Below, one piece after another: positions 19,288 through 28,249 of a stretch of 64,000 nt of DNA. The stretch covers positions 797,629-861,628 of the forward strand of contig JAOSKK010000001.1 in NCBI GenBank assembly GCA_027493615.1, in the 5' to 3' direction. A program made the position numbers and the translations under genes. This DNA is from Verrucomicrobiota bacterium. GTDB taxonomy: Bacteria; Verrucomicrobiota; Verrucomicrobiia; Limisphaerales; J093. How positions within the stretch are numbered: position 1 is the first letter of the stretch; each line of letters starts with the position of its first letter. The notes beneath the pieces were generated by a model, which ran no database searches, had not been told where the DNA came from, and was given only the letters and a program-made list of their open reading frames with translations.

Positions 19288-19785
19288 TCATGCGGAGCGC
19301 CAGCGGCGGACGGCGGCGAAGGCGCAGAGGCCGAGGCCGGCGAGGAGCGCGTAGGTGCCCGGCTCGGGGACGAGCGCGAGTTGACCCCGGATTTCGCCGC
19401 CGGGATGTTCGGTCGTGTGGACATTCACGTAGAGGAGGCCGGCGAAGAGCCAGTCGAGTTGTTCCTCCGAGAGAACGCCGGCGGCGTCCAGCGGTCCTTC
19501 GGGTTCGGCGTTGAAACCGAGCGGGAACAGCACAGGTCCGTTCTGGCCCACGGCAGCGGGGCCGTGGATGTGGGCGGCGGTGGGGGTGAACACCAGGTTG
19601 GAGATGGCGCCGGTGAGGGTGAAGGCGCGGGAGACGAGGTCGACGCTGAGGGTGGCGCTGCCGTAGGCGGTCGTGTCCACAGGCGGGACCTCCTGGGCCC
19701 CTTCGAGTTTGGCGAAGAAGCTGACCGCGTGGGTGGGGGCGGTGAGGATGAACGCCAGCAGGGTGACAACGAACAGGGGTTTCAT
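19288..19785 (-). CDS. CHRD-domain protein with PEP-CTERM sorting signal
   Basis: 165 residues. N-terminal signal peptide MKPLFVVTLLAFILTAPTHA, a CHRD domain (LEGAQEVPPVDTTAYGSATL, AHIHGPAAVGQNGPV, LYVNVHTTEHPGGEIRGQL), then the C-terminal VPEPGTYALLAGLGLCAFAA with a basic tail RRWRSA. This is a PEP-CTERM sorting signal that an exosortase would process. CHRD domains are named for chordin; the function of bacterial versions is unknown. It is convergent with nuoN. The ATG at 19785 is the start of the signal peptide; longer upstream frames are not supported. Confidence 0.85.
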   Translation of the reverse strand: MKPLFVVTLLAFILTAPTHAVSFFAKLEGAQEVPPVDTTAYGSATLSVDLVSRAFTLTGAISNLVFTPTAAHIHGPAAVGQNGPVLFPLGFNAEPEGPLDAAGVLSEEQLDWLFAGLLYVNVHTTEHPGGEIRGQLALVPEPGTYALLAGLGLCAFAAVRRWRSA

Positions 19786-19855
19786 GGGACGAGGTGATGT
19801 TTCGGTTTGGGTTCCGGGCTCCAGGCTGTGTTCCGTCCATTCGGAACGCGTACAC

Positions 19856-19881
19856 AATCCACCATCGCCCCTTATTGTCAA
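19856..19881 (-). promoter_or_regulatory. Possible promoter of the PEP-CTERM gene
   Basis: On the reverse strand there is an exact TTGACA (19881-19876) about 90 bases before the start codon, with a weak AT-containing -10 region (ATTGTGTAC) 17-20 bases further. The -35 match is good and the -10 is poor. In the rest of 19786-20138 only GC-rich sequence was seen, including two GGGTCAG words at about 19900 and 20027. Confidence 0.3.
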
Positions 19882-20138
19882 GCTGCCGCAACCGGGGTGG
19901 GGTCAGGACCGCCGGTCTCGAGGGGGCACGGTCGGGCGGGGCGCATCGGCCGGGGAGATGCGTGGGGGCGGGCGGACGGGGTGGGCATTTTCCGCTTTGA
20001 CTTCGAGGATTAGCTGCCTCAGAAGTGGGTCAGCCCCACCCCCGTGAGGCCCGACGCCGTGTTCGCTCGAGGGAGCGCCCCGGTGCGGTTGGGCGGGGCG
20101 GGTGCTGGGTCGTGAGGCACGACCCGGAATCTAACTTG

Positions 20139-22004
20139 ATGCTGACGATGGAACCTTGTTGTTCGAGTGGGGGGAGGCCGGTGGTCGAGCTGCCGCAGTC
20201 CACGGTGCGATTTGCCGGGGATTCGGGTGACGGGATGCAACTGGTGGGCAGCCAGTTCGCGGATCTGGCGTCGCTGTCGGGTTGTGCCATTCGGACGATT
20301 CCGGATTTTCCTTCGGAGATCCGGGCGCCGGCGGGCTCGCTGGCGGGCGTCAGCGGGTACCAGTTGAGCTTTGGCGGGGAGGAGATCACGACGCCGGGGG
20401 ACAGCCCGTTCGTGCTGGTGGCGATGAATCCGGCGGCGCTGAAGGTGAATCTGCCCGAGCTGCAGCCGGGCGGGGTTGTGGTGGCCAACGCGGACGAGTT
20501 CACGAGCGCCAACCTCACGAAGGCCCGGTACGAGGCGAACCCGCTGGAGGACGGCTCGCTGGCGGCATACCGGGTATTGCCGGTGCCGATGACGCGGATG
20601 ACGGACGAGGCGATCGCGGGCCAGCGGGCTGCCGGGGAGCGCCCGGGCGCGGTGCAAGAACTTTTTCGCGCTCGGGATGATGGCGTGGCTTTACGACCAG
20701 CCGATGCAGCCGTTGTTGGAGTGGCTGATGCGGAAGTTCCGGAAGAGCCCGCCGGTGATGGCGGCGAATGCGGCGAGTTTGCGGGCGGGCTACAACTACG
20801 CCAACACGGCCGAGTTGTTCCGGGTGCAATACGCGGTGGCGCCGGCGCATCTGCCGAAGGGGCGCTACCGGCGGGTGACGGGCAACGAGGCGGTGGCGCT
20901 GGGGTTGATTGCGGCCGCGGCGCGGTTGGGCCGTCCGCTGGTGTACGCGAGCTATCCGATCACTCCCGCGAGCGACATCCTGCACGAGTTGTCGGGTCAC
21001 AAGGAGTTCGACGTCCGGGTGATCCAGTGCGAGGACGAGATCGCCGCCTGCTGTGCGGCCCTGGGCGCATCGTTTGGCGGGGCCCTGGGCGCCACGGGCA
21101 CCAGCGGACCGGGGCTGGCCTTGAAGACCGAGGCGCTGGGCCTGGCGGTGATGACCGAGCTGCCGCTGGTGGTGGTCAACGTCCAGCGGGCCGGGCCGAG
21201 CACGGGCATGCCGACGAAGACGGAGCAGGCGGATCTGAACATGGCGTTGTACGGGCGGCATGGCGAAGCCCCGCTGGTGGTGCTGGCGGCGGCGTCGCCG
21301 GCCGACGGGTTTGCGATTGCCTTCGAGGCCGTGCGGTTGGCGACGCGGTACATGACGCCGGTGCTGGTGTTATCCGACAGTTTTCTGGCGAACAGTGCGG
21401 AGGCGTTTCCGATTCCGGACATCCGCGCGCTGCCGGAGTTGCGGGTGCCGTCGCCGGTGCCCGAGGCGGGCGTGTTCGCGCCGTACCGCCGGGATCCGCA
21501 GACGCTGGCGCGGCCTTGGGCGGCGCCGGGGACGGCCGGGTTTGAACACCGGATTGGCGGACTGGAGAAACAGGACGGCAGCGGGGTGGTCACCTACGAC
21601 TCGGCCAACCACCGGCGCATGGTCGAGTTGCGGGCGCAGAAGGTGGCGGGCATTGCGGCGGACATTCCTCCGGCGGCGGTTGAGGGGGAGGCGACGGGGA
21701 TCTGTTGGTGGTGGGGTGGGGGAGCAGTTACGGCGCGATTGTGGGGGCGGTGCGCCAGGCGCGGGACGAGGGGTACCGGGTGTCGCATCTGCACCTGCGG
21801 CATCTGCATCCGCTGCCGCGCGGTGTCGGCGAAGTGCTCCGGAGCTTCCGAAGGGTCCTGGTGCCGGAGAACAACCTGGGCCAGTTGAACGCGCTGTTGC
21901 GCAGCCAGTTTTTGATCGAGACCGTCGCATTCCCGAAGGTGGAGGGGCGGCCGTTCCTGATTCGTGAGATTCGTAATGCCATTGAGGAGACCATTCGCGC
22001 ATGA
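20139..22004 (+). CDS. korA: 2-oxoacid:ferredoxin oxidoreductase, fused gamma-alpha subunit (2 frameshifts)
   Basis: About 620 residues. The N-terminal gamma domain is seen in VRFAGDSGDGMQLVGSQFAD and FGGEEITTPGDSPFVLVAMN; the alpha (pyrimidine-binding) domain in RVTGNEAVALGLIAAAARLG, YASYPITPASDILHELSGHK and GATGTSGPGLALKTEALGLA; the end is LLVVGWGSSYGAIVGAVRQA and VLVPENNLGQLNALLRSQFL. It oxidises a 2-oxoacid-CoA pair with reduction of ferredoxin; 2-oxoglutarate is the usual substrate for this architecture, but pyruvate cannot be excluded. Frame changes are near 20640 and 21700. ATG at 20139 (or 20148) is the plausible start. The stop overlaps the korB ATG. Confidence 0.88.
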
Positions 22005-23065
22005 ACGCCCTGGCCGAACCCCTGCCTGATCGTCCGCCGCCGAGCAACGCTGACTGTCTGCGACAGCTCACCCGGAAGGACTTCCAGACCGATCTTGAGA
22101 TCCGCTGGTGTCCGGGCTGCGGCGACTACGCGATCCTGACCCAGGTGCAGAAGGTGCTTGCCAGTCTGGGCAAGCCGCGGGAGCGCTGTGTTTTTGTGTC
22201 CGGGATCGGCTGTTCGTCGCGCTTCCCCTACTACGTCAACACCTACGGCTTTCACGGGATTCACGGCCGGGCGCCGGCGATAGCCACCGGGGTGAAGTGC
22301 GCCAATCCGGAACTGTCGGTGTGGGTGGTGACGGGAGACGGCGACGGGCTATCGATCGGCACGAATCACCTGATCCACTGTCTGCGGCGGAACGTGGATA
22401 TCAAGGTGCTGCTGTTCAACAACCGGATTTATGGCCTGACGAAGGGTCAGTACTCACCGACGTCCGAGTTTGGCAAGCGCACCAAGTCCAGTCCGCTGGG
22501 GACGATCGAGCAGCCGATCCGGCCGATCCAGACGGCCCTGGCGGCGGAGGCGACCTTCGTGGCGCGGACCATTTATGCGGATCCGAACCACTTGTTGCGG
22601 ACGGTGGAGGCAGCCGCGCGGCATCGGGGGGCGGCGTTTGTGGAGATTCTGCAGACCTGCCGGGTTTTCAACGACGACGCGTTTGACGCGGTGAGTGACC
22701 GGGCGACGGCGGCGGAGTCGCGTCTCTTGCTGGAGCACGGCCAACCGATCCGGTTTGGCGCGGACGGAAGGAAGGGACTGGTGGTGCGCCAGATGGAACC
22801 GGTGGTGGTGGATGTCGAGGCGGATGGGATCCGGGAGGAGGAGTTGCTGGTGCACAATGCCCGCAGTGATTCGGCGGCGTTGGCTTCGCTGCTGGCCGAG
22901 TTGGAACCGCCGAAGTTCCCGACCGCCCTGGGGGTTTTTCGCGCGATCGAGCGGCCGACGTACGATCACCTGTTGACCGAGCAGATCCGGGAGGCGGTGC
23001 AGCGACGGGGCGCGGGCGATCTCCAGGCTTTGCTGAACTCCGGAACAACCTGGCAGGTGGACTGA
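22001..23065 (+). CDS. korB: 2-oxoacid:ferredoxin oxidoreductase, beta subunit
   Basis: 354 residues, intact. The thiamine pyrophosphate and iron-sulfur subunit: IRWCPGCGDYAILTQVQKVL (cluster cysteines), FVSGIGCSSRFPYYVNTYGF (third cysteine) and the TPP/magnesium motif VVTGDGDGLSIGTNHLIHCL with LLFNNRIYGLTKGQYSPTS. It starts in an ATGA overlap with korA, so the two subunits are probably translationally coupled. Confidence 0.93.
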   Translation: MNALAEPLPDRPPPSNADCLRQLTRKDFQTDLEIRWCPGCGDYAILTQVQKVLASLGKPRERCVFVSGIGCSSRFPYYVNTYGFHGIHGRAPAIATGVKCANPELSVWVVTGDGDGLSIGTNHLIHCLRRNVDIKVLLFNNRIYGLTKGQYSPTSEFGKRTKSSPLGTIEQPIRPIQTALAAEATFVARTIYADPNHLLRTVEAAARHRGAAFVEILQTCRVFNDDAFDAVSDRATAAESRLLLEHGQPIRFGADGRKGLVVRQMEPVVVDVEADGIREEELLVHNARSDSAALASLLAELEPPKFPTALGVFRAIERPTYDHLLTEQIREAVQRRGAGDLQALLNSGTTWQVD

Positions 23066-23078
23066 GTGGCCTGCGTAT

Positions 23079-24562
23079 ATGTCCGGTGCCGAGGCCACGG
23101 AATCTGCCGCCCCGCAGCCGAGACGGTACCGCCTGGCGTGTGCCGGGGAGGCCGCGGTGGGGGAGGCGGACGAACCGCGGGCGGAGGTGGCCTGGACCGA
23201 GCCATTGCTGCGCCAGAATGCCCGGTGGTTTTGTCGTCTGCGCTGGCTGGTGGTCGGGGTGTTGGGGGGCGGGGGTGGCGGTGATGCTGGTGCCATCGTT
23301 TGCCGCGCTGGGGGTGTTTCGGTCGCCGGGGCTGCCGCTGGCGGCGGCGGTGGTGCTGGGCGCTTTGAACCTCGGGTTCGGGCAGCGGGTCCGGCGATTG
23401 GATGCCAGGGATGGGGGAGGGTCCGTGCGTCCGTTGCTGTGGGCGCAGATTGTGAGCGATCTCCTGGTGCTGACGGTGGTGATTCATGGCTTGGGGAGTG
23501 GGGAGCGGGTTGGCGCCGTTCATGTATCTGTTTCACATCATCCTGGCCTGCATCGCCTTCACGCCGGTGGAGAGCCTGGGGGTCTTGGGGCTGGCGGCGT
23601 GCTGCCACGTGGCGCGGCTGGTGTTGGAAGCCAGGGGAACCTGGACGGTGAGCGGGGGCGCCGGGCACGGGGGTGCTGGACGGGGGTATGGCGGGGAGCC
23701 GCGTCACCAGCGGCGTGGCCCTGGCGTCGATGTTGTTGATCTGGGTGGTGATTTGGTATCTGGTGTCACGGCTGGCGAGCACCGTGCGGGCCCGGGACCG
23801 GGCGTTGTTTGTGGCGAACGCGCGGTTGCAGGCCAGCATTGAGGAACGTTCCAAGCACATGTTGCAGACGACGCATCAATTGAAGGCGCCGTTCGCTGCG
23901 ATCCACGCCCAGGTGCAGTTGCTGCTCGAAGGCTATTGCGGGGTGCTCCCCGCCGCGGCCATGGGCGTGGTCGAGAAGATCTCCCGGCGCTGCCGGGTGC
24001 TGTCGCGCCAGGTGCAGGAGATGTTGCAACTGGCCAACCTGCGTTCCCACGGCCAGACGGCGCCGCCGGCCCGGGAACTGGCGTTGGATCATCTGGTTGC
24101 GGACGTGATCCACCGGGTCGAACCGGCGGCGCAGCAGCGTGGGATCGGGTTTGACCGGCAGCTCGAACCGGTCCGGCTGCAGGGAATCGAGGATCATTTG
24201 ACGATGCTTGTGGACAACCTGGTGGTGAATGCCGTGACGTACTCCCATGACCGGGGCGTGGTGGCGGTGGCCTGCCGTCGCGAGTCTCCCGGGGGGCGGT
24301 GCTGGTCGTGCAGGACCGGGGCATTGGCATTCCGGCGGAGAAGCTGCCGCACATCTTCGACGACTACTATCGGACGGAAGAAGCGGTCCAGCACAACCGC
24401 GGTTCGACGGGGCTGGGTCTGGCCATCGTGCGTCAGGTCGCCTGTGAGGATCACCTCGGGATTGAAGTGGAGAGTGCGCCCGGTTGGGGGACACGTTTCA
24501 CGGTTACGATTCCCGACGCGCCGCCGATCGCTCCGGTCCGCTCGCCCCGCCACTCTCATTAA
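23079..24562 (+). CDS. Membrane sensor histidine kinase next to korAB (about 4 frameshifts)
   Basis: About 494 residues after joining frames. There are several hydrophobic segments in the first 200 residues (GVAVMLVPSFAALGVF, AAAVVLGALNLGF, PFMYLFHIILACIAFTP, ALASMLLIWVVIWYLVS), then a coiled linker, the H-box LQTTHQLKAPFAAIHAQVQL, and an ATPase domain with MLVDNLVVNAVTYSHDRGVV (N-box), VQDRGIGIPAEKLPHIFDDY and GSTGLGLAIVRQVA. Frame changes lie near 23270, 23500, 23690 and 24295. It begins 13 bp after korB and is followed by a receiver protein, so signal sensing may be linked to redox or carbon state; the ligand is unknown. Confidence 0.8.
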
Positions 24563-24579
24563 CTGCCTCCTGAACTATC

Positions 24580-24972
24580 ATGTCCTCTCTTCTGATTGTG
24601 GATGACGACCCGGACTTCGCCAGTTCGGTGGCGACGGTCTGTACGGGGATGGGCCACGAAGTGGCCATCGTACATAGCACGCGCGAGGCGCTGAACCGCC
24701 TTGAACAACAACGGCCGGATGCGTTGCTCCTGGATGTGATGTTTCCCGAGGACCCGGCCGCGGGATTCCAGTTGGCCCGGGAAGTGCGACGACGCTATGG
24801 GAATCTGCCCATCCTGATGCTGACAGCGGTCAACCAGCAGTTCCCGCTCGGATTCAGCAACAAGGACATCGATGCCAAGTGGCTGCCGGTGACGGACTTT
24901 GTGGAGAAGCCCGTGGATTTCGCGTTGTTGCGCCAGAAGATCACGCAGCTTCTGGCCAGCGCGGCGCCCTGA
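24580..24972 (+). CDS. Single-domain response regulator
   Basis: 130 residues, consisting only of a receiver domain. The acidic pocket is LLIVDDDPDF, the phosphorylated Asp is D52 in ALLLDVMFP, and Thr and Lys are in LMLTAVN and DFVEKPVD. No output domain, so it acts by protein contact or as a phosphate relay. It lies 17 bp after the kinase and is the last gene of the kor cluster. Confidence 0.88.
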   Translation: MSSLLIVDDDPDFASSVATVCTGMGHEVAIVHSTREALNRLEQQRPDALLLDVMFPEDPAAGFQLAREVRRRYGNLPILMLTAVNQQFPLGFSNKDIDAKWLPVTDFVEKPVDFALLRQKITQLLASAAP

Positions 24973-25003
24973 CGCAGCGCAGCCGCCGTGCGGGTGATGG
25001 CGC

Positions 25004-25772
25004 TCACCCGAACAACCGGTGCATGCGCGCGGTGGGGAACAGGCGCCCCGGGCAGAGGGTGCTTTCCCCGCTCAGTTCGCGGTGCACGAGGAAATCGGGC
25101 CGACGCGGGAGCACCTCCTGGCGCAGGAACTTGACCAACTCCTCGAAGGCGGCCAGTTGCCGGGGGTCGGCCGCGAGACCTCGAAGTTGCCGACCAGGCA
25201 GATGCCGATGGAATCCTCGTTGCAGGCGAGGCTGCGCACGTGTCCCCCTGGAGTTGCCCGGTCCAGCGCGGGCCAATCTCGATCTGGCCGTCGCCGGAGT
25301 CAGTGCCATTGCCGATGAGGAAGTGATAACCGAGCCCGTTTTCCATGCGGCGGACGCGCCGGTGGTAGGCGTCGAACTTGGCCGCGTTGCCGCTGGCCGT
25401 GGCGCTGTGGTGGCCGATGATCCTGCGCCAGCGCCGGAAGTCTTGCCTGGGCAGCCGGATGTGGGACTCGAGACCGTCCAGGAGTGGGTAACGGCTGGGG
25501 GGGCGGACCCGCAACCTCTGGCCGGGACGGATGATGTCTCCCTTGAGACGGTTCCACGCACGCAACTGCCCCACGGTCGTCCCGTGTCGCACCGCAAGAT
25601 GGGAGAGGGTATCTCCGTCGCGGACGGTGCAGAACTCGGGTCCAGAGGCTCCCATGGCCGTCGGCCAGGCCCCCAGCACCGGCAGCAGCCCCAGCAGACG
25701 CAGAAACCGTCGTCGTCCCATCTCGGCCAGCGCTCCCGGCGTTGGCAGCGTTCCCTGGAAGATCGGATTCAT
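25004..25772 (-). CDS. LysM and N-acetylmuramoyl-L-alanine amidase (PGRP-type) domain protein (2 frameshifts)
   Basis: About 255 residues. The N-terminus contains RRRFLRLLGLLPVLGAWPTAMG (signal), a LysM domain (FCTVRDGDTLSHLAVRHGTT and NRLKGDIIRPGQRLRV), then an amidase domain: IIGHHSATASGNAAKFDAYH (zinc His), NGLGYHFLIGNGTDSGDGQI and, after the shift, SIGICLVGNFE and LVHRELSGESTLCPG (second zinc His and Cys). It would cleave the peptide from peptidoglycan in the periplasm. Frame changes lie near 25255 and 25190. The start at 25772 gives a sensible leader. Confidence 0.8.
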
Positions 25773-26045
25773 AGGCTGATCGCGCGGGAGCCTAACGTGT
25801 GCGTCCGCCCGGCCCCAAGCAAAAGCGACCGCGCCCGCGAGCTTTGTTATCCCAAGGTTACCCACTGCCGGTGTGGTGGCGAGCCGTTCCAATCCCGGTG
25901 ATAGCGTACCCACTTCCAGCTCGAACGGCAGGAGGCGTAGCGTGATTGCGTGCCGGGTGGTGCCCTAACAGGCGCACTCGGCAACTTCGCCCGACTGTCT
26001 GAAGCCGTCGCTCGCCAGCACGAAAAAGCTGCCGGCGGCGGTATC
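25773..26045. other. Intergenic region, nothing recognised
   Basis: No conserved coding frame, palindrome family or obvious promoter was recognised. Confidence 0.4.
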
Positions 26046-26255
26046 CTATACGCGGCGCGCCCGGAGCGGTTGGCCGATTACCTCGAGTTCGATCCAGTCC
26101 GGATGATCCCCGTCGTCATCCTGGAGGTCCGCACCGTTCGAAGCCAGGAACTCCGGGATCCGGGTGGGACTCGAGTTGTCGTTGGCCAGCGCAGGTCCGG
26201 GGTCGGCACCGCCGCAGAAGACGGTGGCCAGGAGCAGGCTCCGAGGGTTGAGCAC
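26046..26255 (-). pseudogene. N-terminal fragment of a lamin-tail-domain surface protein
   Basis: 69 residues: a signal-like start (LNPRSLLLATVFCGG) then RIPEFLASNGADLQDDDGDH and PDWIEL, which resembles the opening of a bacterial lamin-tail domain as found in CotH/LTD surface proteins of this phylum. The reading ends soon after the first strand, so only the 5' end of the gene remains. It lies beside another gene fragment. Confidence 0.5.
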
Positions 26256-26341
26256 TCCCGATCCCCGCCGGCGGTGCCGCCGGACAACGGTCCTGGGTTG
26301 CTGATTCCTCTTGCGATCGGGCCTGAATGGGCAGGGCAGGC

Positions 26342-26660
26342 ATCACCCTGTCTGGGCAAGGGACCGTCGGAAGGGCTGCGCCCGCAAATAGATCAGGCTT
26401 CGCCACAGCCATTCCATGGGCCCGGAAGAATACGCTGCAGCCACAGCGGGCTCAGAAGCGTCTGGAAAGCCCAGATGGCCAAGACGAGGGCGTAGAGTTC
26501 GTACCGCTGCCACAGGCCGAACTGGGCGAAGCCGACGAACAGCGTGGTCGTGATGACCGTTCGGAGGAGGTAGTTGGTCAAGGCCATCCGACCCACCGCC
26601 GCAAGGCCGGCCTGCAACCCGGGCAGCAGGCTGGAGCGACAGAAGAGCATGACGACGCCG
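26342..26660 (-). pseudogene. C-terminal fragment of a DUF418 membrane protein
   Basis: The reverse strand reads VGRMALTNYLLRTVITTTLF, then GLWQRYELYALVLAIWAFQT and LLSPLWLQRILPGP, then after a frame change near 26420 EWLWRSLIYLRAQPFRR. This is the end of a DUF418 protein (multi-helix membrane protein, often next to transport genes). An in-frame stop lies just upstream (near 26660) and the N-terminal helices are missing, so this is a remnant. Confidence 0.6.
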
Positions 26661-26691
26661 AGGTGGGTTCACGGACCGCCTGCTTCAGCCC

Positions 26692-26764
26692 AATTCCCGA
26701 TGTTCGTAATCGGTGGAGGGACGCCCCGTCTTGGATTCTCCGCCGATTACGAACATCGGGAATT
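26692..26764. repeat. Large inverted repeat (27-bp arms, 19-nt loop), family E
   Basis: The left arm 26692-26718 begins AATTCCCGATGTTCGTAATC; the right arm 26738-26764 is its inverse with a single mismatch. A third, single arm occurs at 43775-43800. It lies upstream of the DUF418 remnant and downstream of the sugar porter gene, in non-coding DNA. No T tract follows, so a mobile palindrome is more likely than a terminator. Confidence 0.85.
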
Positions 26765-26911
26765 GAGGGCGTGACGTGGTTCCCTTGGATCGGCTCAAGG
26801 AACCTGAGCCGACCTGGATGGATGCTCCTTCTGCAATCTCCCTTCTGCCTTCTGCATTCGGGTTCACAGGAAGGCCAATGGCAGGGAGGGTCTGAGGAGC
26901 GCCGCGCTGGG

Positions 26912-28249
26912 TCAGGTCGGTTCGTCGGCGATGCCGAGGCGGCGCTGCATCTCCTCGAGCGGGACCCCTTTGGTCTCGGGCACCATGAATCTCACCCAAA
27001 GGAGTTGCAGGACCATCATGAACGAGAAGTACAGAAACACGTGGCCGGGATGGAAGGCGGTGACCAGCTTCGGGAAGAGCGTGGTCAGCAAGGCGGCGAA
27101 CATCCAGTGGGTGAAGCTGCCCAAGGCCTGGCCCTCCGCCCGTTGCCGGTTGGGGAAGATTTCGGCAATGAACACCCAGATCACCGCGCCCTGCCCCACG
27201 GCATGCGCCGCGATGAAGGCGAAGATCCATACTGGAATCAGGCTGAAATGTTCTGTGAAGAAACCCCAGGCCACCATGCCGAGGGAGAGGATGTAGCCCA
27301 CCGACCCGATGTACAGGAGCGTCCGTCGTCCGAGCCGGTCGATGAGCCAGAGTCCGACGAAAGTGAACACCAGGTTGGTCACGCCGATGCCCACCGACTG
27401 CAGCAGCGCGGCGCTGGCTCCCAGACCCGTCTTCTCGAAGATGCGGGGCGCGAAGTACAGGACGGCGTTGATGCCAGAGAGCTGGTTGAAGAACGCGATC
27501 AGGAAGGCGAGCAGGATCGGCACCCGGAGCCGGCGCGTCCAGAAACGCCCGGCGCCGACCCGCTCGGGCGACGCGGACACAATCGTGTCGGCCTCCGCCT
27601 GAAGCTGGGCTTCGCCGGCCGTCGGTTCGATGAGCCGGAGCACCGCCAGTCCGGCGGCGCGATCGTTCTTCCGCGTCAGCAACCACCGGGGACTCTCCGG
27701 GATGCCGAAGCAAAGGACCGTGTACAGGAGGGCGGGGAACGCTTCGACGCCGAGCATCCAGCGCCAGGCGTGCTGCCCGACGCCTGCGAGGAGCGCATTG
27801 GAGAGGAAGGCGATGAGGATGCCGAAGACGATGTTGAACTGGAACATGCCCGCCAGCCTGCCCCGCTGTTGCGGAGGCGAGATCTCCGAGATGTAGAGAG
27901 GCGCCGCCACGGTCGAGATCCCCACGCCCAGACCTCCGATGAAGCGGGCCAGCATGAACGAATACACCTCGGGTGCGAGAGCCGACCAGACGGCGGAGAC
28001 GAGGTACAGCACGCCGATCCAGAGCAGCGTGGCCCGGCGCCCGAAGTGGTCCGTGGGCCAGCCGCCGAGCAGGGCGCCCAACACGGTGCCATAGAGAGCG
28101 GAGGCCATCGCAAACCCGTGCATGCCCGGCTCGAGGTCCCAGAGCTTCTGAATGGTTTGTTCGGCACCCGAAATGACGACGGTGTCGAACCCGAACAGGA
28201 AGCCAGCCAGGGCGGACGTCAGCGCCCAAAGGAAGAGACGGGGATTCAT
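26912..28249 (-). CDS. Sugar porter family MFS transporter (XylE/GLUT type)
   Basis: 445 residues, 12 predicted helices, intact. Sugar porter motifs are all present: GFLFGFDTVVISGAEQ in helix 1, GGWPTDHFGRRATLL after helix 2, ARFIGGLGVGISTVAAPLYI, PESPRWLLTRKNDRAAG, the helix 7 motif FFNQLSGINAVLYFAPRIF, DRLGRRTLLYIGS and the closing PETKGVPLEEM. Probably a proton or facilitated importer for a hexose or pentose. Its ATG overlaps the stop of the upstream GH97 gene by 4 bases, so it likely imports the sugar that enzyme releases. Confidence 0.92.
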   Translation of the reverse strand: MNPRLFLWALTSALAGFLFGFDTVVISGAEQTIQKLWDLEPGMHGFAMASALYGTVLGALLGGWPTDHFGRRATLLWIGVLYLVSAVWSALAPEVYSFMLARFIGGLGVGISTVAAPLYISEISPPQQRGRLAGMFQFNIVFGILIAFLSNALLAGVGQHAWRWMLGVEAFPALLYTVLCFGIPESPRWLLTRKNDRAAGLAVLRLIEPTAGEAQLQAEADTIVSASPERVGAGRFWTRRLRVPILLAFLIAFFNQLSGINAVLYFAPRIFEKTGLGASAALLQSVGIGVTNLVFTFVGLWLIDRLGRRTLLYIGSVGYILSLGMVAWGFFTEHFSLIPVWIFAFIAAHAVGQGAVIWVFIAEIFPNRQRAEGQALGSFTHWMFAALLTTLFPKLVTAFHPGHVFLYFSFMMVLQLLWVRFMVPETKGVPLEEMQRRLGIADEPT

